A DNA stretch of 64,000 nucleotides from Procambarus clarkii. Taxonomy: Eukaryota > Arthropoda > Malacostraca > Decapoda > Cambaridae. Below are positions 57,508 to 64,000 of the stretch, one piece after another. Where the stretch lies: contig NC_091199.1 in NCBI RefSeq assembly GCF_040958095.1, forward strand, positions 35,542,942-35,606,941, in the 5' to 3' direction. The position numbers were made by a program, and so were the translations under genes. The notes beneath the pieces were generated by a model. That model was not told the DNA's origin. It saw nothing but the letters and a program-made list of their open reading frames with translations, and ran no database searches. Every line of letters starts with the position of its first letter. Position 1 is the stretch's first letter.

Positions 57508-58105
57508 CTGCCACCAACCACCACCATCTACCAACACTGCCACCAACCACAACCATCTACCAACACTGCAACCTTACACTACCATCTACCAACACTTCCA
57601 CCAACCACAACCATCTACCAACACTACCACCAACCACAACCATCTACCAACACTGCCACCAACCACAACCATCTACCAACAATGCCACGATACACTACCA
57701 TCTACCAACACTTCCACTAACCACAACCATCTACCAGCACTACCACCAACCACAACCATCTACCAACACTGCCACCAACCACAACCATCTACCAACAATG
57801 CCACGATACACTACCATCTACCAACACTGCCACCAACCACAACCATCTACCAACAATGCCACGATACACTACCATCTACCAACACTGCCACCAACCACAA
57901 CCATCTACCAACACTGTCTCAACCACAACCGTCTGCCAACACTACCACTAACCACAACCATCTACCAACACTGCCACCAACCACAACCATCTACCAACAC
58001 TACCACCAACCACAACCATCTACCAACACTGCCACCAAACACTACCATCTACCAACACTGCCACCAACCACAACCATCTACTAACACTGCCTCAACCACG
58101 ACCAT
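57508..58105. repeat. 29-bp CCA-rich minisatellite
   Basis: About 20 copies of TGCCACCAACCACAACCATC followed by TACCAACAC. Some units read CGATACACTACC in place of CAACCACAACC. It resumes at 61561 after the LINE insertion. Confidence 0.92.
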
Positions 58106-58170
58106 CTTTCACACTTTCACGTCTTTCACACTTTCACGTGAAAGGCACGGAACGCTACATAAAGAGTGGC
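58069..58170. repeat. Inverted duplication, left arm
   Basis: 102 bp, reverse complement of 58571-58672 with two mismatches. It covers the last minisatellite unit and the LINE 5' junction (two copies of CTTTCACACTTTCACGT, then GGAACGCTACATAAAGAGTG). Confidence 0.9.
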
Positions 58171-58429
58171 AAGCAGGATAATGAATTTGGAGGAAACTCT
58201 ATGAATTTTTTATACCAGACCGAAAGAGAATTCAAAAGGAGGAGCATGGAGAGTGTATGGAACTGAATGCCAGATCCACTTGCATTCCAGAATTACAGAT
58301 ACAATTACACACCGAAAGGGAACTACAACTACGACAGGCAACTGCCCTACAACAATCAGTACTGGTCAGAACAAACTCATTATGTCCACGCATAATGGGC
58401 TTGCCGAGAAAGTCTCCCATTCAAACTAT

Positions 58430-59517
58430 CACAAATAGAGTAACTTCATTCATCTTTGCCAACATACAAGGACTGAAAACACGAACAAACAACAAAGTAC
58501 AGTTCATAAATGGCCTCCTCACGGAGTCAAATGCAGTATTTGGAGCTTTCACAGAAACCCATGCCACTCCGCCACTCTTTATGTAGCGTTCCGTGCCTTT
58601 CACGTGAAAGTGTGAAAGACGTGAAAGTGTGAAAGATGGTTGTGGTTGAGGCAGTGTTGGTAGATGGTTGTGAATTGTTGGACAGTGAGATCTGGATTCC
58701 AGGATATAACCTATACAGGTGTGATAGGAAAATTAGGTCACATGGAGGAGTGGGTCCGTATATTAGGGAAGACCTTGTATGCTCTGAGCTCCTAAACGTT
58801 ACAAATGAGGTGGTAGAGGTACTGGGATTAAAAATAGAGAAAATAAATTTAGTGATTATTCTAATTTACAAACCGCCAGATGCAACGGCTGAGGAATTCA
58901 CAGAACAGATAAACAAAATAGAGAATAGCCTTGATAATTTGGAGAACCTGATACCTGATATTATCTTCCTAGGTGACTTCAACTTGCCTAGTCTCAGGTG
59001 GAAAATAGCAAACAATAATATTATACCAGGAAATCTATCAGGACCTAACCAACCACAGATTAGAGAACTACTTAGATTCTGTGACAAATTTTCACTCAAT
59101 CAGCAGATATCGGAGCCAACGAGAAATGAAAATATTCTAGATCTGGTCTTTACGAACAATGAAGACATTATCAGAGACATTACGGTATCAGATACCACAT
59201 ACTCAGATCACAAGCTCATTGAAGTGCAAACGACCATTAATAATCAGAATAGACCTAAAACGTTGATAAAGCGAGAGGGGCTATTCAGTAAATTCAATTT
59301 TAATAGTAAAAGGATAGACTGGGAGATAATAAACAGGGAACTTACAAACATTCCATGGGAAACTGTTCTAAGTAATATAAGTCCTACAGAAGGAATAGAA
59401 AAACTGACTTCGGAAGCGTATCAAGTCTGTCTGAAACATGTTCCTTTGAGGAAAGCCAGAAAGAGATCCATCGTAGAAAGAGAACGCAGACGACACTATA
59501 AACGCAGGAAAAAATAA
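58430..59517 (+). pseudogene. LINE APE endonuclease, split by an inverted insertion
   Basis: 58430-58566 reads NRVTSFIFANIQGLKTRTNN and VFGAFTETHAT, the N-terminal blocks with the catalytic Glu. About 106 nt of inverted local sequence follow, and the domain resumes near 58673: EIWIPGYNLYRCDRKIRSHG, GVGPYIREDL, LVIILIYKPPD, DIIFLGDFNLPSLRWK, ILDLVFTNNEDII and TYSDHKLIEV (SDH present). After that comes the linker, with LTNIPWETVLSNISPTEGIE. The frame ends at 59517. Apart from the insertion the domain is well preserved. Confidence 0.85.
58571..58672. repeat. Inverted duplication, right arm
   Basis: Reverse complement of 58069-58170, lying inside the endonuclease coding region. It includes minisatellite sequence (GATGGTTGTGGTTGAGGCAG), so it was copied from the insertion site flank. 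Confidence 0.9.
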
Positions 59518-59528
59518 CGGAACTGCTT

Positions 59529-61526
59529 ATGCAGACACGAATTTCCCGTCAAAGAAGGAATAATTTAAATAGGGAGATTGAAGAAATCGAGCGGAAATTG
59601 AAACACTCATATGAAACTGAAGAAAGGCAGTTAGAACAGAAAGCAATTCAGGAAATAATAAAAAATCCTAAATATTTCTTCACATATGCGAAATCAAAAG
59701 CAAAAACCACTGCCAGTATTGGATCTATTCGTACAAGTGAAGGTTCATACACGGAGGATGACAAAGAAATTAGTGAAATCCTAAAAAAGCAGTATGAGGA
59801 CACGTTTAGCACTCCGATAAACAACATGAAAGTGGAAGATCCAGACAATTTCTTTATGCGGGATATTCAAACCCCTGTAAATATAACTGATATCAACACG
59901 AGCGCACTAAATTTTGAAAGAGAAATTGAAAACATGCCCATGCACTCGGCCCCAGGTCCAGACTCATGGAATTCAATATTTGAATATTTGTAAAGAAATG
60001 CAAAGTGCCGGTAGCACAGGCACTCAGTATAGTGTAAATGAAGAGCTTCGACACGGGGGAGATACCAGATGCATTTAAAGTATCAGACATAGCCCCTCTA
60101 CACAAGGGAGGGAGCAAAGCATTGGCAAAGAATTATAGACCAGTTGCACTAACATCGCACATCATAAAAGTATTTGAGAGAGTGATTAGGAGTCAGGTCA
60201 CCAATTTCATGGAGACCAATGACCCTCACAACCCAGACCAACATGGATTTCGAGCGGAAAGATCGTGCCTCTCACAGCTACTTGAGCACTACGACAAAGT
60301 CACTGAGGCATTAGAAGAAAAACAGAATGCTGATGTGATATACACGGACTTCGCTAAGGCTTTCGATAAATGTGACCATGGCGTGATAGCACACAAAATG
60401 AAGTCAATGGGAATAAGCGGTAAAGTAGGACGCTGGATACTCAGTTTTCTGTCAAACAGGACTCAGCGAGTAACGGTCACCCATATAAAATCTAGTCCAA
60501 GTACAGTTAAAAGCTCTGTACCTCAGGGTACAGTCCTTGCACCGCTGCTTTTCCTTATTCTCATATCAGATATAGACAAAAATACAAGTCACAGCTTCGT
60601 ATCATCCTATGCAGATGACACAAAAATCAGTATGAAAATTATCTCGGCTGAAGACATTGAAAAACTTCAAGCTGATATTAATAAAGTTTTCGACTGGGCA
60701 TCAGAAAATAACATGATGTTTAACAGTGGTAAATTCCAAGTACTCAGGTACGGTAAATATGAGGACCTTAAACAAAACACAATCAAATGTACCCATAGTA
60801 GGAAAACAGCATGTAAAGGATTTGGGAATAATAATGTCTGACGACCTAACGTTTAAGGAGCATAACCAAGCAAATATTGCGACAGCCAGAAAAATGAAAG
60901 GATGGATTACGAGAACTTTCAAATCCAGGGATCCAATCACAATGGTTGTACTCTTCAAGTCACTTGTGTTTTCCCGTCTTGAGTACTGCTCAGTACTCAC
61001 TTCCCCCTTCAGAGCAGGAGAGATTGCTGAAATAGAGGGAATACAGAGAACATATACGGCACGCATAGACGCAATAAAGCACCTAAATTATTGGGATCGT
61101 CTCAAAGCCCTCCAAATGTACTCACTAGAAAGAAGACGAGAGAGATATCAAATAATATACAACTGGAAGATACTGGAGGGCCAAGTACCAAATCTACACA
61201 GTAAAATAACCACGTACTGGAGTGAACGATATGGAAGAAAATGCAAAATATAACCAGTGAAGAGCAGAGGTGCCATATGCACAATCAGAGAACACTGTAT
61301 AAACATCAGAGGTCCGCGGTTGTTCAACGTCCTTCCAGCAAGCATAAGAAATATTGACGGAACAACCGTGGACATCTTCAGGAGGAAACTAGATTTATTC
61401 CTACAAGGAGTGCCGGACCAACTGGGCTGTGGTGGGTATGTGGGCCTGCGGGCGGCTCCAAGCAACAGCCTAGTGGACCAAACTCTCACAAGTCAAGCCT
61501 GGCCACGGGCCGGGCTTGGGGAGTAG
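59529..61526 (+). pseudogene. LINE reverse transcriptase, frameshifted
   Basis: Pieces 59529-59993 (pre-RT region ending SAPGPDSWNSIFEYL), 60038-60841, 60726-61253 and 61257-61526. RT blocks: PLHKGGSKALAKNYRPVALT, HNPDQHGFRAERSCLSQLLE, IYTDFAKAFDKCDHGVIA (catalytic Asp), VPQGTVLAPLLFLILISDID and SSYADDTKISMKI (YADD). The C-terminus has VFSRLEYCSVLTSPF and GPRLFNVLPASIRNIDG. At least four frame changes. The C-terminal layout suggests the CR1 or L2 group, but the clade is not settled. Confidence 0.85.
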
Positions 61527-61560
61527 AAGAACTCCCAGAACCCCATCAACCATGTATCAA

Positions 61561-61675
61561 CCAGGTATCATCTACCAACACTACCACCAACCACAACCAT
61601 CTACCAACACTGCCACCAAACACTACCATCTACCAACACTGCCACCAACCACAACCATCTACCAAAACTGCCATC
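61561..61675. repeat. 29-bp CCA-rich minisatellite, right remnant
   Basis: Four units of the repeat at 57508-58105, beyond the LINE 3' end. Confidence 0.9.
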
Positions 61676-61975
61676 TAAGAAATAAATACAAAGGTGAACT
61701 CGCCTTTATTATGCTCCTGTTTTATTTCAACTAATATTTTGTATATTTATAGTTTCTATATTTATATATCATAAATAATAGAAACTACTTTTATGCAGTA
61801 ATTAAGGTTGCCACGAGGCCTCAATTTTTTGTTACCCAACGTTGTGTAGTAAATTATGACAAACAATTTATGACTGGACACAAAAACGTATTGATTACTT
61901 AAAAACTAACTTTGCCCCAGCTCTCAAAAAATTCCCAGGCACATTCTGGCAACATAAAGTATTTGCTGGGTAGTG
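61676..61975. repeat. Repeat X, second copy (no Helitron)
   Basis: CTTTATTATGCTCCTGTTTT ... AGAAACTACTTTTATGCAGT ... TTAAGGTTGCCACGAGGCCT ... CCAACGTTGTGTAGTAAATT. It follows a CCA minisatellite just as the first copy does. Confidence 0.75.
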
Positions 61976-63085
61976 TACCTCAGGATCTGGAGTGTATTGC
62001 AATGCCTGGAGTGTACATTTCGTCCTGGAGTGTACTTCATGGCTTGTCGTTTACTTTAGAGTCTTGAATATATATCAGGGCCTGAAATGTACTTCAGGGT
62101 TTGATGTGTACTTCTCATCATTATGTGTATTTCAGGGTCTGGAGTGTTTTTCAGGGTCTGGAAAGTACTTCATGGTCTGTAATGTCTTTCGGGATTGGGG
62201 TGTTCTGTAGGACCTGGACTGTACTTCAGGGCCTGGAGTGTACTTCACTTTCTGGAGTGTACTTCAGTGCCTATAGCCTTCTTCATGGCCTATAGTTTAC
62301 TTTATGTCCTATAATGTGCTTCAGGGCATGAAGTGTGCTTCAAGTCCTGATTAGTACTTCAAGGTCTAAAGTATACCTCAGGCCCTGCAGTGTGTATAAG
62401 AGTCAGAAGTGCACCTCAGGTTCTTCATAAATCAGGGTCTGAAGTGTATTTTTCATTCTTGAATGTACTTCAAGTTCTGGAGTGTACTTTAGGGTCTGAT
62501 GTGGTCATGGTACACTTCACGTTTTTGAGTGTACTTCAGTGTCTGGAGTGTTCTTCGTGGTCATGAGTGCAATTCATGTCTTGGAGAGTATTTCAATGTC
62601 TAGAGTGTACCTCAGGTCCTTGAGTTAACTTCAGGGTCTGTAGTGAACTTTAGGGTCTGGAGGTTTTTTTCAGGATCATGAGTGTTCTTCAAGATCTGGA
62701 GTGGAATTCAGTTTTGGAGTGTACATCAAATCCTGAATTGAACTTCAGTGTTTGAAATGTGCTTCAGGGTCTGAAGTGTACTTCAGGGTCTAAAATGTAG
62801 TTGAAGGTCTGTAGTACACTTCAGATACTGGAATGTCCTTCAGGGACTTTAATGTATTTCAGGGGTCTTGAGTGTAGTTTAAAGACAGGAGAGTACTTTT
62901 GGTCCTGGAGTGTATTTCAGAGCCTGAAGTCTACTTCATGATCTGAAGTGTACTTCAGGGTATTGATTATACTTCTGGATCTTAAGTGTACGTCAGGGCC
63001 TGGCATGTACTTCTGCTCCTGGAGTGTACTTCAGGTTCTTGACTGTATTTCAGGGACTGGAGTGCATTTCAGGGTCAGCAGTATA
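61976..63085. repeat. 19-bp minisatellite (GTACTTCAGGGTCTGGAGT)
   Basis: About 58 degenerate copies of a 19-bp unit in intron 2, just before the last exon. Frequent variants change TACTTCA to TGCTTCA or TATTTCA. Reading frames here are compositional. Confidence 0.92.
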
Positions 63086-63168
63086 TATCTGATATATACT
63101 AGTAGTAGTAGTTGTGGGTGGTGGTAATATATATAGCAGTATATATTTAATATTTGATGTGTTGGCAG
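63086..63168 (+). other. Intron 2 3' end
   Basis: AT- and GT-rich sequence ending TTGATGTGTTGGCAG. The polypyrimidine tract is weak, with purine interruptions. No further exon is seen here. Confidence 0.55.
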
Positions 63169-64000
63169 GTGTGAAGGAGAGGGAGAACGCCACCCGCCGC
63201 CTCCTGGACACTCTGGACCAGCTGGAGTGTGTCAACAAGGCTCACCAAGCTGACAACCTCAAGCTGGAGGAGGAAAACACTCGCCTAAATACAGCGAATC
63301 ATTTGCTCGAGGAGGACAACAGGAAGACTAAGAACGAAGGGCAGCTTGCTCAGGAGGAGATTGTTCTATTAAAGTCCCAGATCCGTCAAGTGGAGGAGGA
63401 CTCGAGGCTGGTCAAGGAGGAGATCCGTCAAGTGGAGGAGGACTCGAGGCTGGTCAAGGAGGATAACATGAAGACTAAGAACGAAGTGCGCCTTGCTCAG
63501 GAAGAAAACATTCAATTAAAGTCCCAGATCCGTCAAGTGGAGGAGGACTCGAGGCTGGCCAAGGAGGATAACATGAAGACTAAGAACGAAGTGCGCCTTG
63601 CTCAGGAAGAAAACATTCAATTAAAGTCCCAGATCCGTCAAGTGGAGGAGGACTCGAGGCTGGTCAAGCAGGAAATCCGACAAGTGGAGGAGGACTCGAG
63701 GCTGGTCAAGCAAGAGATCCGACAAGTGGAGGAGGACTCGAGGCTGGTCAAGTCGAGGAACCAACAGCTGGAGCTTGCGGAGACCCAAGCCCAGGAGAGG
63801 GTCAAGACGGCGTTGACGAGGATCGCTGAGCTAGAGCGAGAGACACAACAGCTGCAAGAGATGAATAATAACACAGCAAGAGAGAAAGGACTTGTTCAAG
63901 AGCAACTCTCACTCCTGGAAGAACAGGTCAGGGTCCTTCAAACAGCAAACGCTGCTCTAATTGAAGAAAAGGAAGAAACAATCAGGAAGACTGAAGAGGA
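63169..64000 (+). CDS. Exon 3 of the host gene: long coiled coil, runs off the window
   Basis: The acceptor GTGTTGGCAG|GTGTGAAGG gives a phase-1 start (Gly across the junction). The frame is then open for all 832 nt, about 277 codons (residues 70-346 of the joined frame). It is Glu/Lys/Gln/Leu-rich with heptad periodicity and one early Cys (QLECVNKAHQ). IRQVEEDSRLVK recurs six times, at 63381, 63423, 63528, 63633, 63675 and 63717; the spacings 42, 105, 105, 42, 42 nt are all whole heptads. KTKNEVRLAQEENIQLKSQ is part of the longer 35-residue unit. The exon has no stop or splice donor I would choose before 64000. A secreted oligomerising stalk is likely; a C-terminal globular domain would lie outside the window. 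Identity unknown. Confidence 0.75.

Larger units (their letters stand above)
58106..61560 (+). mobile_element. CR1/Jockey-group LINE in the 29-bp minisatellite
   Basis: A plus-strand element with ORF1 end, endonuclease and RT, distinct from the 49395 family (RT motif YADD, different sequence). The endonuclease is split by an inverted piece at 58567-58672. The 3' end lies near CATCAACCATGTATCAACCA, and the minisatellite resumes at ATCTACCAACACTACC. Confidence 0.82.

Noticed and set aside
57424..58181. Thr/Asn/His/Pro-rich frames over the 29-bp repeat
   Set aside because: Period-29 repeat translated in three frames; no evidence of a gene.

Overview
This window is eukaryotic nuclear DNA, most likely from a decapod crustacean or a close relative. 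Three things point there: TTAGG (the arthropod telomere motif) is embedded in many repeats, the retroelements form a characteristic mix (CR1-like and Jockey-like LINEs, Penelope-like elements, Helitrons, tRNA-derived SINEs), and a signal-peptide exon is followed by enormous repeat-filled introns. The species assignment is inference, because nothing could be searched.

I can support one host gene, on the + strand. Exon 1 (CDS 6149-6314) encodes a signal peptide. A 42-nt phase-1/phase-1 microexon lies at 11873-11914. A long coiled-coil exon opens at 63169 and runs off the window at 64000. The introns are about 5.6 kb and 51.3 kb. The joined frame is open for 346 codons and is written here only as coordinates. 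I do not recognise the protein; it looks secreted with a long heptad-rich stalk.

Layout. 1-3000: decayed Jockey-like LINE (-). 3001-6040: no recognisable gene. 6405-11806: 20-bp minisatellite A, broken by a LINE 3' fragment (8148-8404) and a CR1 element with an esterase ORF1 (9494-11741, -). 12217-19570: 32-bp minisatellite B, broken by a solo-LTR-like insertion with a 5-bp target duplication (13557-15195), a CR1 fragment (17329-18488) and a SINE (18681-18944). 19995-22808: Helitron with a broken helicase. 22809-39412: about 22 copies of a roughly 385-bp unit with 84-bp terminal inverted repeats and an internal TTAGG hairpin, separated by (TA)n tracts and invaded by four Penelope-like copies. 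39413-41613: two head-to-tail Helitrons (-). 41815-42021: SINE. 42590-45690: simple repeats. 45690-55165: a cluster of CR1-like LINEs with (AC)n tails. 55166-61975: CCA-rich minisatellites, another Helitron and a further LINE. 61976-63085: 19-bp minisatellite before the last exon.

The strongest second-look items are: the TIR/(TA)n/TTAGG array with direct evidence of fold-back duplication (27501-28493); a hammerhead-ribozyme-like fold in two Penelope-like copies with a paired change at core positions 3 and 8; a Penelope-like element bounded by 120-bp inverted arms with no mismatch seen; LINEs whose 3' ends abut (GT)n tracts; and the host gene split around a 42-nt microexon whose length equals the 42-nt repeat period of its downstream coiled-coil exon.
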